Source: Agromyces sp. SYSU T00194 (GTDB taxonomy: Bacteria > Actinomycetota > Actinomycetes > Actinomycetales > Microbacteriaceae). Taken from it: a stretch of 64,000 nt of DNA. Below the pieces are notes generated by a model, which did no database searches, was not told where the DNA came from, and saw nothing but the letters and a program-made list of their open reading frames with translations. The DNA lies in contig NZ_JBEPJZ010000001.1 in assembly GCF_040496035.1 (NCBI RefSeq), positions 62,001-126,000 of the forward strand, read 5' to 3'. Positions 53,209-63,216 of this stretch are shown here, piece after piece. Position 1 is the first letter of the stretch. Every line of letters begins with the position of its first letter. Made by a program: the position numbers and the translations under genes.

Positions 53209-55392
53209 ATGAACGCCGACTCCACCCTCACCGAGAGCGAAGAGCGGACCAGCAGCGACTTCGACGACGACTTCGAGCCGCTCGACGTCGCGGGAGCGCC
53301 GGAACTGCCGGCCGAACGGTACCTGGACCGCGAGCTCAGCTGGCTGGCGTTCAACCAGCGCGTGCTGGAGCTCGCCGAGGACCCCGCGGTCCCGGTGCTG
53401 GAACGCGCGAACTTCCTCGCGATCTTCGCGTCGAACCTGGACGAGTTCTTCATGGTGCGCGTCGCGGGGCTGAAGCGCCGCATCAACACCGGACTGGCCG
53501 TGCCGACCAACGTCGGACGGGCCCCGGCCGACGTGCTGAGCGACATCTCGAAGGCGGCGCACGAACTGCAGGAGCGCCACGCCCGCGCCTACCAGGACCT
53601 CGTGCGGCCGGCCCTCGCAGAGGCCGGCGTGCGGATCGTCGCCTGGGAGGACCTCGACGCGCCCGAGCAGGACCGCCTGCACGAGTACTTCGGCGCGCAG
53701 ATCTTCCCGGTGCTCATGCCGCTCGCGGTCGACCCGGCGCATCCGTTCCCCTACATCTCGGGGCTCTCGCTGAACCTGTCGGTGCGGGTGCGCAACAGCC
53801 GCACCGGCAAGCAGGAGTTCGCGCGCGTGAAGGTGCCGCAGATGCTCCCCCGGTTCATCCGGGTCAGCGACGCCGAGAACGTCGAGGACGCGCGGTACGT
53901 CACCCTCGAGTCGCTCATCGCGAACCACCTCTCCGACCTGTTCCCGGGCATGGACGTGCTCGACCACCACGTCTTCCGCGTCACCCGCAACGAGGACGTG
54001 GAGATCGAGGAGGACGAGACCGAGAACCTCATCAAGGCACTCGAGAAGGAGCTCCTCCGCCGCCGGTTCGGGCCGCCCATCCGGCTCGAGATCACCGACG
54101 ACATGGACGACGTCACGCTCGGCCTCCTCGTGCGCGAGCTCGACGTGACCGAGCAGGAGGTGTACCGCCTGCCCGCGCCGCTCGACCTCGGCGGGCTCTT
54201 CGACATCGCGAGGATCGACCGGCCCGACCTGCACTACCCGCCGCACGTGCCGACCACGGCGCTGCAGCTGCGCCCGTCGGAGACGAACTTGCAGGCGGAC
54301 GTGTTCGCCGCCATCGACCGCCGGGACGTGCTCGTGCACCACCCGTACGAGTCGTTCGCGACGAGCGTGCAGGCGTTCCTCGAGCAGGCGGCGCACGACC
54401 CCGACGTGCTGGCCATCAAGCAGACGCTGTACCGCACCTCCGGCGACAGCCCCATCATCGAGGCGCTGATCGACGCCGCCGAGGCGGGCAAGCAGGTGCT
54501 CGCGCTCGTCGAGATCAAGGCCCGCTTCGACGAGGCCGCGAACATCACCTGGGCGCGCAAGCTCGAGAAGGCCGGCGTGCACGTCGTGTACGGGCTCGTC
54601 GGACTGAAGACCCACTGCAAGCTCGCGCTCGTGATCCGCCAGGAGAAGGGCGAGCTGCGCCACTACAGCCACATCGGCACGGGCAACTACAACCCGAAGA
54701 CCAGCCGCCTGTACGAGGACATGGGCCTGTTCACGGCCGACGGCCAGGTCGGCAAGGACCTGACCCGCCTGTTCAACGAGCTGTCGGGCTACGCGATCGA
54801 GAAGAAGTTCAAGCGGCTGCTGGTCGCCCCGCTGCACCTGCGGAAGGGCCTGCTGAAGCGCATCTCGCAGGAGGCGCGCAACGCCGAGGCCGGCAAGCCC
54901 AGCGGCATCCGGATCAAGGTGAACTCGATGGTCGACGAGGCCATCATCGATGCGCTCTACCGCGCGTCGAACGCGGGCGTGCCGGTGGAGGTGTGGGTGC
55001 GGGGCATCTGCAGCCTGAAGCCGGGCGTGCCGGGCATGAGCGAGCACATCAGGGTGCGGTCGATCCTCGGCCGCTACCTGGAGCACTCGCGCATCTTCGC
55101 CTTCCACAACGACGGCGAGCCCGAGGTCTACATCGGCAGCGCCGACATGATGCACCGCAACCTCGACCGCCGCGTCGAGGCGCTCGTGCGCCTCACCGAC
55201 CGCGGGCACATCGCCGAGGTCGGCGCGAACTTCGACCGGGCCATGCACGACGGCACCTCCTCCTGGTGGCTCGGCGGCGACGGGGTCTGGACGCGGCACG
55301 CGACCGACGAGGACGGCCGCCCGCTCGACGACCTGCAGAACGCGCTCATGCAGCAGATCGGACAGCGCACGCGCACGGGAACGCGCCGGTGA
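53209..55392 (+). CDS. ppk: Polyphosphate kinase
   Basis: 727 aa PPK1. An acidic N-terminal stretch (1-24) precedes [20 protein letters not shown]. The N, H, C1 and C2 domains are recognisable: [31 protein letters not shown] region, [20 protein letters not shown] with the phospho-acceptor His, and [17 protein letters not shown] in C2. It makes polyphosphate from ATP. The stop overlaps the Nudix gene (GTGA). A GTTCACG repeat at 53159, 50 bases upstream, may be a weak PHO box. Confidence 0.97.
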   Translation: MNADSTLTESEERTSSDFDDDFEPLDVAGAPELPAERYLDRELSWLAFNQRVLELAEDPAVPVLERANFLAIFASNLDEFFMVRVAGLKRRINTGLAVPTNVGRAPADVLSDISKAAHELQERHARAYQDLVRPALAEAGVRIVAWEDLDAPEQDRLHEYFGAQIFPVLMPLAVDPAHPFPYISGLSLNLSVRVRNSRTGKQEFARVKVPQMLPRFIRVSDAENVEDARYVTLESLIANHLSDLFPGMDVLDHHVFRVTRNEDVEIEEDETENLIKALEKELLRRRFGPPIRLEITDDMDDVTLGLLVRELDVTEQEVYRLPAPLDLGGLFDIARIDRPDLHYPPHVPTTALQLRPSETNLQADVFAAIDRRDVLVHHPYESFATSVQAFLEQAAHDPDVLAIKQTLYRTSGDSPIIEALIDAAEAGKQVLALVEIKARFDEAANITWARKLEKAGVHVVYGLVGLKTHCKLALVIRQEKGELRHYSHIGTGNYNPKTSRLYEDMGLFTADGQVGKDLTRLFNELSGYAIEKKFKRLLVAPLHLRKGLLKRISQEARNAEAGKPSGIRIKVNSMVDEAIIDALYRASNAGVPVEVWVRGICSLKPGVPGMSEHIRVRSILGRYLEHSRIFAFHNDGEPEVYIGSADMMHRNLDRRVEALVRLTDRGHIAEVGANFDRAMHDGTSSWWLGGDGVWTRHATDEDGRPLDDLQNALMQQIGQRTRTGTRR

Positions 55393-56330
55393 GCGCGGCC
55401 GCCGTCTACGCGGCCGGCGCCGTCTGCTGGCGATGGATCGACGGGAGGCTGCACGTCCTCGTCATCCACCGCACGCAGTACGGCGACGTCACCATCCCGA
55501 AGGGGAAGGTCGACCCCGGCGAGAGCCTGCCCGAGACCGCCGTGCGCGAGATCAAGGAGGAGACGGGCCTGTCGATCGCACTCGGCGTGCCGCTGGGCGA
55601 GAACCGGTACGCGATGCCGAACGGACGCGACAAGGTCGTGCACTACTGGGCGGCGGAGGTCTCCGACGAGGCCGTGCGCACCTCGACCTTCGTGCCCAAC
55701 GGCGAGGTCGCCGCGCTCGAGTGGGTCACGCTGAAGCGCGCACGCGGCTACCTGAGCTACCAGCCCGACGTCGACCTCCTCGACCGCTTCGCCGCGCTGG
55801 TCGAGGACGGCGTGACGAGCACGGTGCCGCTGATCGTGCTGCGGCACGCCAAGGCGCGATCGCGCAACGGCTGGGGGAAGAAGCCCGACGCCAAGCGCCC
55901 GCTCGTGGAGCGCGGCGTGCAGCAGGCCGCCGCGCTGGTCGGCACGCTCGAGGCGTGGGGACCGAAGCGGATCGTGTCGAGCCCGGCGACCCGCTGCGTG
56001 ACGACGGTGGCCCCGCTCGCGGCGGCGGCCGGCATCGACATCAAGCGCACGGACGACCTCAGCCAGGACGCCTGGGAGTCGGGCACGGCCGACGTGCGCC
56101 GGATCATCGGCAAGCGCGTGCGGGCGCGCAAGCCCGCGGTCATCTGCAGCCACCGCCCGGTGCTGCCGCAGATCATGCGGGAGATCGCACTCGCCACCGG
56201 CACGCCGATCGGCACCTACGCCGACGATGCGGCCGAGATGGATGCGGGCGGGTTCAGCGTCGTGCACCTGTCGGCGGCGAACCCGGCGTCGGGCATCGTG
56301 GCGGTGGAGACGCACCCCGCCCGGCGCTGA
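55389..56330 (+). CDS. Nudix hydrolase fused to histidine phosphatase (MutT1 type)
   Basis: 313 aa. The N-terminal Nudix domain (about 1-140) has the box [23 protein letters not shown] in the order GX5EX7REUXEEXGU. The C-terminal histidine phosphatase (about 150-310) begins [16 protein letters not shown] and has [12 protein letters not shown]. This is the MutT1 layout: it can hydrolyse 8-oxo-dGTP or diadenosine/nucleotide polyphosphates. GTG start overlaps the ppk stop. The pair ppk-mutT1 and the downstream pst genes form a phosphate-centred cluster. Confidence 0.93.
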   Translation: MSAAAVYAAGAVCWRWIDGRLHVLVIHRTQYGDVTIPKGKVDPGESLPETAVREIKEETGLSIALGVPLGENRYAMPNGRDKVVHYWAAEVSDEAVRTSTFVPNGEVAALEWVTLKRARGYLSYQPDVDLLDRFAALVEDGVTSTVPLIVLRHAKARSRNGWGKKPDAKRPLVERGVQQAAALVGTLEAWGPKRIVSSPATRCVTTVAPLAAAAGIDIKRTDDLSQDAWESGTADVRRIIGKRVRARKPAVICSHRPVLPQIMREIALATGTPIGTYADDAAEMDAGGFSVVHLSAANPASGIVAVETHPARR

Positions 56331-56346
56331 GCGGGCCACCCCGTCT

Positions 56347-56379
56347 GGTTCCCGGTCGTTCACCTCCCGTTCACCGACG
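56347..56379 (+). promoter_or_regulatory. PHO box upstream of pstS
   Basis: Direct repeats GTTCACCTCCC (56358-56368) and GTTCACCGACG (56369-56379) in register, preceded by a weaker GGTTCCCGGTC unit. TACCGT at 56406-56411 is a suitable -10 box, placing the PHO box just upstream of the -35 position. A strong candidate target of RegX3. Confidence 0.75.
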
Positions 56380-56473
56380 GGGAGGCGACGCGTCACTCGT
56401 GCTGCGTACCGTCGCTCGCGGGTCGGGGATCTCCGGCCCGCAACCTGCATCCGAACCCGGAAGGGAATCACCC

Positions 56474-57562
56474 GTGAATCTCAAGCGTTTCGGCGCCCCC
56501 GCCGCAATCGCCGCCGCAGCAGTGCTCGCGCTCAGCTCGTGCGCAGCCAACGAGGGATCGGCCTCCACCGACTCCGACTCCGGCCTCTCCGGCACCCTCG
56601 TGGGCGCCGGCGCCTCCTCCCAGGGTTCGGCCCAGGAGGCATGGATCGCCGCCTTCCAGACCGCCAACCCCGAGGTCACGGTCAACTACGACCCGTCGGG
56701 CTCCGGCGCCGGACGCGAGACCTTCCAGGAGGGCGCCAGCGACTTCGCCGGCTCCGACCGCGCGTTCAACGACGAGGAGGTCGCGGAGGGCAACTTCCAG
56801 GCCTGCGCGCCCGACACCGGCATCGTCGAGCTGCCGCTGTACATCTCCCCGATCGCCGTGATCTTCAACCTCGAGGGCGTGGACTCGCTGAACCTCGACG
56901 CCGACACCGTCGCGGGCATCTTCGCGGGCGAGATCACCAACTGGAACGACGACGCGATCGCCTCGCAGAACGACGGCGTCGAGCTGCCCGACCAGGCGAT
57001 CACCGCCGTGCACCGTTCGGACGACTCGGGCACCACCGAGAACTTCACCGACTACCTCGGCGTGGCTGCGCCCGACGTGTGGACCTACGAGGCCGACGGC
57101 GTGTGGCCGTTCGAGGGCGGCGAGGCCGCCCAGGGCACCTCGGGCGTCGTCGACGCGGTGACCAACGGCACCGGCACCATCGGCTACGCGGACGCCTCGC
57201 GCGCCGGCGACCTCGGCACCGTCGCGGTCAAGGTCGGCGACGAGTACGTGCCGTACTCGCCCGAGGCCGCTGCGGCCGTCGTGGACGCCTCGCCGCTCGT
57301 CGAGGGCCGTGGCGAGCACGACCTCGCGATCGAGCTGCAGCGCGACACCGCCGCGTCGGGCGCCTACCCGATCGTGCTCGTCAGCTACCTGGTGGCCTGC
57401 GAGCAGTACGCCGACTCGGCCAACGTCGAGCTCGTGAAGGCGTACCTGGGCTACATCGCCAGCCCCGAGGGCCAGGACGAGGCGGCGGCGAGCGCCGGTT
57501 CCGCCCCGATCTCGGAGACCCTGCGCGAGCAGGTCGTGGCTGCGATCGACTCCATCCAGTAA
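56474..57562 (+). CDS. pstS: Phosphate-binding lipoprotein PstS
   Basis: 362 aa from GTG 56474. The signal peptide ends with lipobox LALSSC, so the mature protein is a lipid-anchored receptor. GTLVGAGASSQGSAQEAWIAAFQ, DPSGSGAGRETF, FAGSDRAFNDEE and RSDDSGTTENFTDYL are phosphate-contact segments. High-affinity phosphate capture for PstCAB. GGAAGGG lies seven bases before the start. A large hairpin follows the stop inside the operon. Confidence 0.97.
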   Translation: MNLKRFGAPAAIAAAAVLALSSCAANEGSASTDSDSGLSGTLVGAGASSQGSAQEAWIAAFQTANPEVTVNYDPSGSGAGRETFQEGASDFAGSDRAFNDEEVAEGNFQACAPDTGIVELPLYISPIAVIFNLEGVDSLNLDADTVAGIFAGEITNWNDDAIASQNDGVELPDQAITAVHRSDDSGTTENFTDYLGVAAPDVWTYEADGVWPFEGGEAAQGTSGVVDAVTNGTGTIGYADASRAGDLGTVAVKVGDEYVPYSPEAAAAVVDASPLVEGRGEHDLAIELQRDTAASGAYPIVLVSYLVACEQYADSANVELVKAYLGYIASPEGQDEAAASAGSAPISETLREQVVAAIDSIQ

Positions 57563-57571
57563 TTAGGCTGA

Positions 57572-57611
57572 TGCCCGACCCCGTGAGAGGCGAATCGCAC
57601 GGGGTCGGGCA
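57572..57611 (+). terminator. Intra-operon hairpin between pstS and pstC
   Basis: Perfect 14-base arms (57572-57585 and 57598-57611) with a 12-base loop, 10 bases past the pstS stop. It may be a partial terminator or a 3' stabiliser, giving more pstS than pstCAB mRNA. Confidence 0.7.
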
Positions 57612-57662
57612 CCGCCGTTCCGGCGCGTCCCCCGTACCATCGACCACGAGGATCCCCACCAG

Positions 57663-58601
57663 ATGACCACCCAGGCCCCGCCCATCAGGGCCAAGCAACG
57701 AGCCGGCGACCGCGTCTTCTCGGGATCTGCCGTCTTCGCCGGTGCGATGATCCTGGTCACGCTCGGCGCCGTCGCGATCTTCCTGATCGTCCAGTCCGTG
57801 CCGGCGCTGTTCGCCACCTCCGACGACGCGTCGATCCTCACCACCAACTTCTGGGACTACGTCTGGCCGCTGCTGTTCGGCACGGTCTGGGCGGCGGCCC
57901 TCGCGCTGCTGCTGGCGATGCCGCTGTCGATCGGCATCGCGCTGTTCATCTCGCACTACGCGCCCCGCCGCCTCGCGTCGGCGCTCGGCTACATCGTCGA
58001 CCTGCTCGCCGCGGTGCCCTCGGTCGTCTTCGGCCTCTGGGGCATCGGCGTCCTCGCGCCGGCCGTGCAGCCGCTCTACACCTGGCTCGTGGACAACATG
58101 GGCTGGTTCCCGCTCTTCAACGGGCCCGTCTCGGGCACCGGCCGCACGATCCTCACGGCCGCCGTGGTGCTCGCGGTCATGGTGCTGCCGATCATGACCG
58201 CGATCAACCGCGAGGTCTTCCTGCAGACGCCGAAGCTGCACGAGGAGGCCGCGCTCGCGCTCGGCGCGACGCGCTGGGAGATGATCCGCACCGCGGTCCT
58301 CCCCTTCGGCGCCCCGGGCATGCTGTCGGCGGGCGTCCTCGGCCTCGGCCGCGCGCTCGGCGAGACCATGGCCGTCGCCATGGTGCTCTCCGCCACCGGC
58401 GCGATCACCTTCCAGCTGCTCACCTCGGTGAACCCGTCGACCATCGCGGCCAACATCGCGCTGAGCTTCCCCGAGGCGTACGGCATCAACATCAACGTGC
58501 TGATCGCGACGGGCCTGATCCTGTTCATCGTCACCTTCGGCGTCAACGCCTTCGCCCGCTGGATGGTCAGCCGGCGCAAGGAATTCTCGGGAGCGAACTG
58601 A
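57663..58601 (+). CDS. pstC: Phosphate ABC transporter permease PstC
   Basis: 312 aa, six TM segments with the long periplasmic part typical of Pst[32 protein letters not shown], the [10 protein letters not shown] loop, and the EAA-type coupling loop [33 protein letters not shown] are present. It pairs with PstA. Stop shares one base with the pstA start (TGATG). Confidence 0.97.
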   Translation: MTTQAPPIRAKQRAGDRVFSGSAVFAGAMILVTLGAVAIFLIVQSVPALFATSDDASILTTNFWDYVWPLLFGTVWAAALALLLAMPLSIGIALFISHYAPRRLASALGYIVDLLAAVPSVVFGLWGIGVLAPAVQPLYTWLVDNMGWFPLFNGPVSGTGRTILTAAVVLAVMVLPIMTAINREVFLQTPKLHEEAALALGATRWEMIRTAVLPFGAPGMLSAGVLGLGRALGETMAVAMVLSATGAITFQLLTSVNPSTIAANIALSFPEAYGININVLIATGLILFIVTFGVNAFARWMVSRRKEFSGAN

Positions 58602-59695
58602 TGGCCACCACGACCACCCGTCCCGACCGGGCGAGGACCTCCGTCGCCAACTCGCTCGCCGCGGCGAAGCTGCCGACCTACGCGCTCTGGATCGTCTTCG
58701 GCGTCGCCTTCGCGGTCGTCGGGGCCGTGCTCGGGCTCATCGCCATCGCGTCGGAGACCGAGTTCAACTACGCGGCCTGGCTCATCGTCGGCGGCGTCCT
58801 CTACGCCCTGAGCGTGTGGCTGTTCTCCTCGCTGGTCGAGGGTCGCCGCCGCGGCATGGACCGCTTCGTCACCGCGCTCGTGATCGGCGCGTTCGTGATC
58901 GCGATGATCCCGCTGATCTCCGTCACGGTCACGGTGGTGACCCTCGGCGCCAACCGCTTCGACATCGAGTTCTTCTCGTACTCCATGCGCAACATCACGG
59001 GCGAGGGCGGCGGCGCGCTGCACGCGATCGTCGGCACGCTCGAGATGACCGGCATGGCCGCGCTCATCTCGATCCCGATCGGCCTGATGACCTCGATCTA
59101 CCTGGTCGAGTACGGTCGCGGCGCCGTCGCGCGGGGCATCACCTTCCTCGTCGACGTCATGACGGGCATCCCGTCGATCGTCGCCGGCCTGTTCGCCTAC
59201 TCGCTGTTCTCGCTCTTCCTCGGGCCGGGCACGCGCACCGGCTTCGCGGGCGCGATCGCGCTCGCGGTGCTGATGATCCCCGTGGTCGTGCGCTCGAGCG
59301 AGGAGATGCTGCGGCTCGTGCCGAACGAGCTGCGCGAGGCGTCGTACGCCCTCGGCGTCCCGAAGTGGCTCACGATCGTGAAGGTCGTGCTCCCCACCTC
59401 GATCGCCGGCATCACGACGGGCATCATGCTCTCGATCGCCCGCGTCATCGGCGAGACCGCGCCGCTGCTCATCGCCGCCGGCTTCACCGCCAGCATGAAC
59501 TACAACCTCTTCGAGGGCCGCATGAGCTCGCTGCCCGTGTTCGTCTACACGCAGTACGCGAACCAGGGCAACCCGCCCGAGGCGTACCTCGACCGCGCCT
59601 GGGCGGGCGCGCTCACGCTCATCATCATCGTGATGGCCCTCAACCTCGTCGCCCGCCTCGTCGCCCGCTACTTCGCCCCGAAGACCGGCCGCTGA
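58601..59695 (+). CDS. pstA: Phosphate ABC transporter permease PstA
   Basis: 364 aa, longer than usual because of two extra N-terminal TM segments (about 18-60) before the core permease. [47 protein letters not shown], and the coupling loop [32 protein letters not shown] are family marks. Coupled to pstC (TGATG). Confidence 0.97.
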   Translation: MATTTTRPDRARTSVANSLAAAKLPTYALWIVFGVAFAVVGAVLGLIAIASETEFNYAAWLIVGGVLYALSVWLFSSLVEGRRRGMDRFVTALVIGAFVIAMIPLISVTVTVVTLGANRFDIEFFSYSMRNITGEGGGALHAIVGTLEMTGMAALISIPIGLMTSIYLVEYGRGAVARGITFLVDVMTGIPSIVAGLFAYSLFSLFLGPGTRTGFAGAIALAVLMIPVVVRSSEEMLRLVPNELREASYALGVPKWLTIVKVVLPTSIAGITTGIMLSIARVIGETAPLLIAAGFTASMNYNLFEGRMSSLPVFVYTQYANQGNPPEAYLDRAWAGALTLIIIVMALNLVARLVARYFAPKTGR

Positions 59696-59715
59696 GCCGC
59701 CAGCAAAGGAAACAC

Positions 59716-60495
59716 GTGTCCAAGCGCATCGAAGTCAACGACCTCAACGTCTACTACGGCAAGTTCCTCGCCGTGGAGGGCGTGAGCCTCGAGATCGAGC
59801 CCCGTACCGTCACCGCGTTCATCGGCCCGTCGGGCTGCGGCAAGACCACCTTCCTCCGCACGCTCAACCGCATGCACGAGGTCACCCCCGGCGCATCCGT
59901 CTCGGGCGAGGTGCTCATCGACGGCAACAACCTGTACGGCACGGGCGTCGACCCGGTGCTCGTGCGCCGCCAGGTGGGCATGGTCTTCCAGCGACCGAAC
60001 CCGTTCCCCACGATGTCGATCAAGGAGAACGTGCTGGCGGGCGTGAAGCTCAACAACCGCCGCATCTCCAAGTCGGACTCGGACGACCTCGTCGAGACGT
60101 CGCTGCGCGGCGCGAACCTCTGGAACGAGGTCAAGGACCGCCTCGACCGCCCGGGCTCCGGCCTGTCGGGCGGTCAGCAGCAGCGCCTCTGCATCGCGCG
60201 CACGATCGCCGTGTCGCCCGAGGTCATCCTCATGGACGAGCCGTGCTCGGCCCTCGACCCGATCTCGACGCTCGCGATCGAGGACCTCATCGAGGAGCTG
60301 AAGCAGGAGTACACGATCGTGATCGTGACCCACAACATGCAGCAGGCCTCGCGGGTGTCCGACCGCACCGCGTTCTTCAACATCGCCGGCACCGGCAAGC
60401 CCGGCAAGCTCATCGAGTACGACGACACCACGACCATCTTCTCCAACCCGTCGCAGAAGTCCACCGAGGACTACGTGTCGGGCCGCTTCGGGTAG
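59716..60495 (+). CDS. pstB: Phosphate ABC transporter ATPase PstB
   Basis: 259 aa from GTG 59716 (AAAGGA six bases upstream). Walker [19 protein letters not shown]-loop [13 protein letters not shown], signature [15 protein letters not shown], Walker [18 protein letters not shown]-loop [15 protein letters not shown]. Energises phosphate uptake. Last gene of the pst operon, followed by a hairpin. Confidence 0.97.
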   Translation: MSKRIEVNDLNVYYGKFLAVEGVSLEIEPRTVTAFIGPSGCGKTTFLRTLNRMHEVTPGASVSGEVLIDGNNLYGTGVDPVLVRRQVGMVFQRPNPFPTMSIKENVLAGVKLNNRRISKSDSDDLVETSLRGANLWNEVKDRLDRPGSGLSGGQQQRLCIARTIAVSPEVILMDEPCSALDPISTLAIEDLIEELKQEYTIVIVTHNMQQASRVSDRTAFFNIAGTGKPGKLIEYDDTTTIFSNPSQKSTEDYVSGRFG

Positions 60496-60511
60496 GGCGC
60501 ACCTGCACGAT

Positions 60512-60547
60512 CGGATGTCCCGGGGGCGCGTTCCCCCGGGGCATCCG
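60512..60547 (+). terminator. Hairpin terminator of the pst operon
   Basis: 15-base arms with one mismatch, containing CCCGGGGG/CCCCCGGGG, around a six-base loop, 17 bases past the pstB stop. Confidence 0.75.
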
Positions 60548-60857
60548 TCGTCTGGCGCCGTGGCCGCATCCCGCCCCGGTGCAGAAAAGCATGCACATTT
60601 CTCCGCCTCGGTCCCTGTGCGGCGGCCGCCCCCGCTGCTAGCGTGGGGCGCACCACGGTGCAGGATCACCCGTTCGGCACCGCCCCGCGATCGCACACCA
60701 GCGGTGCGCACCCTGGACGCGCGGCGCACTCGCGCCGCCCCACGACGGCCGCCCGCACGGCGAGACGACTCCCTGCGGCTCCCGCCCTCACCCGCACCCG
60801 CACCCCGGGCGACGGCATCCGACGCTGCCGCGCGCCCGCGACCCGAAGGAGTCGACG
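60548..60857 (+). other. Gene-free leader region of the malic enzyme gene
   Basis: 310 bases without a convincing gene. TAGCGT at 60639-60644 could be the -10 box, giving a leader of about 205 bases rich in Arg-coding GC sequence. A small GCACC-AC-GGTGC hairpin starts near 60650. CGAAGGAGTCGACG before ATG 60858 is a good ribosome site. I cannot assign a riboswitch. Confidence 0.4.
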
Positions 60858-62078
60858 ATGACCACGGAGCCCCTCCCCCCCGGCACCCCCACCCGCACCC
60901 CGATCACGCTCACCGATGCGGAGATCTTCGCCGCGCACGACGGCGGCAAGCTCGAGATCGCCCTCGCATCTCCCCTGGAGACCAAACGCGACCTCTCGAT
61001 CGCCTACACGCCGGGCGTCGCGCAGGTGAGCCGCACCATCCGCGACGCCCCCGATGCAGCCCGCCAGTACACCTGGGCGAGCCGGCTCGTCGCCGTCGTG
61101 AGCGACGGCACGGCCGTGCTCGGCCTCGGCGACATCGGCGCCTCGGCGTCGCTGCCGGTGATGGAGGGCAAGTCGGCGCTGTTCCGTCGGTTCGGCGGGC
61201 TGAACTCCATTCCGCTCGTGCTCGAGACCACCGACGTCGACGAGATCGTCGAGACGCTCGTGCGGCTGCGCTCGAGCTTCGGCGCGGTGAACCTCGAGGA
61301 CGTCGCGGCGCCGCGCTGCTTCGAGCTCGAGGCGAAGCTGATCGAGGCGCTCGAGATGCCGGTCATGCACGACGACCAGCACGGCACGGCGGTCGTCGCG
61401 CTGGCGGCACTGCTGAACGCCGCCCGCGTCGTCGACCGCGACCTGCGCTCGCTGCGGGTGGTGATCTCGGGCGCGGGCGCCGCGGGCATCGCGGTGGCGG
61501 AGATCCTGCTGCGGTCGGGCGTCGACGACGTGGTGCTGCTCGACTCGCGCGGCATCCTGTCGGGTGCACGGGAGGACCTGGGCGGCGTCAAGGCCGAGTA
61601 CGCGGCGCGCACCAACCCGCGCGGCGTCTCCGGCGGCATCGACGAGGCGCTCGAGGGCGCGGACGTGTTCATCGGCGTCTCTTCGGGCACCGTGCCCGAG
61701 GAGACGATCGCCCGCATGTCCCGTGACGCGATCGTGTTCGCCCTGTCGAACCCCGACCCCGAGGTGCACCCCGACGTGGCCGCACGGCACGCCCGCGTGG
61801 TCGCGACGGGACGCAGCGACTTCCCGAACCAGATCAACAACGTGCTGGCCTTCCCGGGCATCTTCCGCGGCGCGCTCGATGCGGGTGCGCGCCGCATCAC
61901 GACGGAGATGAAGCTCGCCGCCGCGCGCGCGATCGCGGGCATCGTGGGCGACGACCTGGCCGCCGACCGCATCGTGCCGAGTCCGCTGGACGACCGGGTC
62001 GCACCCGCCGTCGCCGAGGCCGTGATGGCCGCAGTCGAGCTGGAGCGCGCGACGGCGGAGCTCAGTCCCGAGGACTGA
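60858..62078 (+). CDS. NAD(P)-dependent malic enzyme
   Basis: 406 aa short bacterial malic enzyme. SIAYTPGVAQVSRTI holds the catalytic Tyr, GDIGASASLPVMEGKSALFRRF the substrate loop with the active-site Lys, NLEDVAAPRCFELE and PVMHDDQHGTAVV the metal ligands, and VVISGAGAAGIAVAEIL the NAD(P) fold. It decarboxylates malate to pyruvate. Length is normal. Its 3' end overlaps the convergent class IV gene by 17 bases. Confidence 0.96.
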   Translation: MTTEPLPPGTPTRTPITLTDAEIFAAHDGGKLEIALASPLETKRDLSIAYTPGVAQVSRTIRDAPDAARQYTWASRLVAVVSDGTAVLGLGDIGASASLPVMEGKSALFRRFGGLNSIPLVLETTDVDEIVETLVRLRSSFGAVNLEDVAAPRCFELEAKLIEALEMPVMHDDQHGTAVVALAALLNAARVVDRDLRSLRVVISGAGAAGIAVAEILLRSGVDDVVLLDSRGILSGAREDLGGVKAEYAARTNPRGVSGGIDEALEGADVFIGVSSGTVPEETIARMSRDAIVFALSNPDPEVHPDVAARHARVVATGRSDFPNQINNVLAFPGIFRGALDAGARRITTEMKLAAARAIAGIVGDDLAADRIVPSPLDDRVAPAVAEAVMAAVELERATAELSPED

Positions 62079-62952
62079 GCAGGTAGGCGTTGAACGCCGC
62101 CGTGCGCGGGTCGACGGGCAGCTCGCGCCCGTCGATCGCGCGCACGGGCGCGGCCATGCGCACGCTGGAGACCAGCCACGCGGCATCCGCCGTCTCGAGC
62201 TCGGCGACGGGGATGTCGCGCACCTCGGTGGTCTCGCCGGTGGCCGCGAGGTGCTCGAACAGCGAGACCTGGGTCGTGCCGCGCAGGATCGCGCCGCTCG
62301 GCGCCGGCGTCGAGAACACGTCGCCGTGCCGCAGGATGACCGACGAGGTCGGACCCTCCATCACGTACCCGTCGCTCGTGACGAACAGCGCGTCGTCGGC
62401 GCCGCGTCGGTGCGCCTCGCGGATGGCCGCCATGTTCACCGCGTACGAGAGCGTCTTGGCGCCGAGCAGCAGCCACGGGGCGCGGTCGGGCGTGCCGAGG
62501 TCGAAGCCGCGGTCGAGCGTGACGACCCGCAGCCCCTCGGTGCGGGCGCGGGTCTGGTCGGCGGCGGGGAAGGCGTGCAGCCACGCGGTGGGCGCGGGGC
62601 CGTGCTCGACGCCGCGGCTCAGCACGAGCTTCAGCGCGTACTCCCCCGTCGACGGCAGTGCGGCCACCGCGCGGGCGGCGGCGGCCTCCCACTGGCCCAC
62701 GTGCGGTTCGGGCAGGTCGCAGATGCGCGCCGAGTTGCGGAGCCTCGCGAGGTGCGGATGCAGCTCCTGCGCGTGCCCGTCGACGACGGCGAGGGTCTCG
62801 AAGATGCCGTCGCCGCGCTGCGTGCTGAGCTCGCCGACGCGCAGCGCTGGCTCGGCCTGGTCGACCTCGACGAAGGTCGCCCGGAGCGTCTCGTCGTCGA
62901 CCACCGCGTCGTGCGGCAGCGGGGTGATCAGCAGCGTGAAGGTCTCGGGCAC
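62062..62952 (-). CDS. pabC: Aminodeoxychorismate lyase / class IV aminotransferase
   Basis: 296 aa PLP fold-type IV protein. RGDGIFETLAVVDGHAQELHPHLARL is the N-terminal family block, Lys in LLGAKTLSYAVNMAA is the cofactor lysine, and GYVMEGPTSSVIL the substrate loop. 4-Aminobenzoate (folate) synthesis is the likely role, but branched-chain aminotransferase activity cannot be excluded by sequence. GTG 62950-62952 is used, with TAGCAT six bases upstream (leaderless). Confidence 0.88.
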   Translation of the reverse strand: MPETFTLLITPLPHDAVVDDETLRATFVEVDQAEPALRVGELSTQRGDGIFETLAVVDGHAQELHPHLARLRNSARICDLPEPHVGQWEAAAARAVAALPSTGEYALKLVLSRGVEHGPAPTAWLHAFPAADQTRARTEGLRVVTLDRGFDLGTPDRAPWLLLGAKTLSYAVNMAAIREAHRRGADDALFVTSDGYVMEGPTSSVILRHGDVFSTPAPSGAILRGTTQVSLFEHLAATGETTEVRDIPVAELETADAAWLVSSVRMAAPVRAIDGRELPVDPRTAAFNAYLLSPRD

Positions 62953-62958
62953 AGCTCG

Positions 62959-62964
62959 ATGCTA
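62959..62964 (-). promoter_or_regulatory. -10 box TAGCAT, leaderless promoter
   Basis: TAGCAT on the minus strand ends six bases before GTG 62952. Confidence 0.45.
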
Positions 62965-63216
62965 GACCGTGCCCGGACATGCTGGCGGCCGGCCGCAGAA
63001 CGCCTCTCGGCGCGAGGCCGCTCGTAGCGGCGAGAATTGGAGCCCGGGGTTACTGCGACCGGCCACGACCAGTGTAAACAGACGGAGCGGGTCGTTTCAT
63101 TCCCGTTCGCCGGGCGCGATATCGTCGCCGCCCGGGCGCGTCCGCGAGTCCCGCTCAACTCCGCGGCCGGTCGCGGCGGCGGGGGCATGGGCGGGGCGAG
63201 GCAGGGGCAGGGGCGG
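62965..63216. other. Gene-free stretch with a local AT-richer island
   Basis: About 250 bases with no convincing gene on either strand. Bases 63070-63110 are clearly less GC-rich than the rest and contain CAGTGTAAACAGACG. I see no terminator with long perfect arms and no known RNA. Confidence 0.35.

Noticed and set aside
60643..60861. 72-codon frame in the malic enzyme leader ending in an ATGA overlap
   Set aside because: It lacks a ribosome site, begins within the probable -10 box, and its product is a featureless Arg-rich sequence, so it looks like a chance frame.
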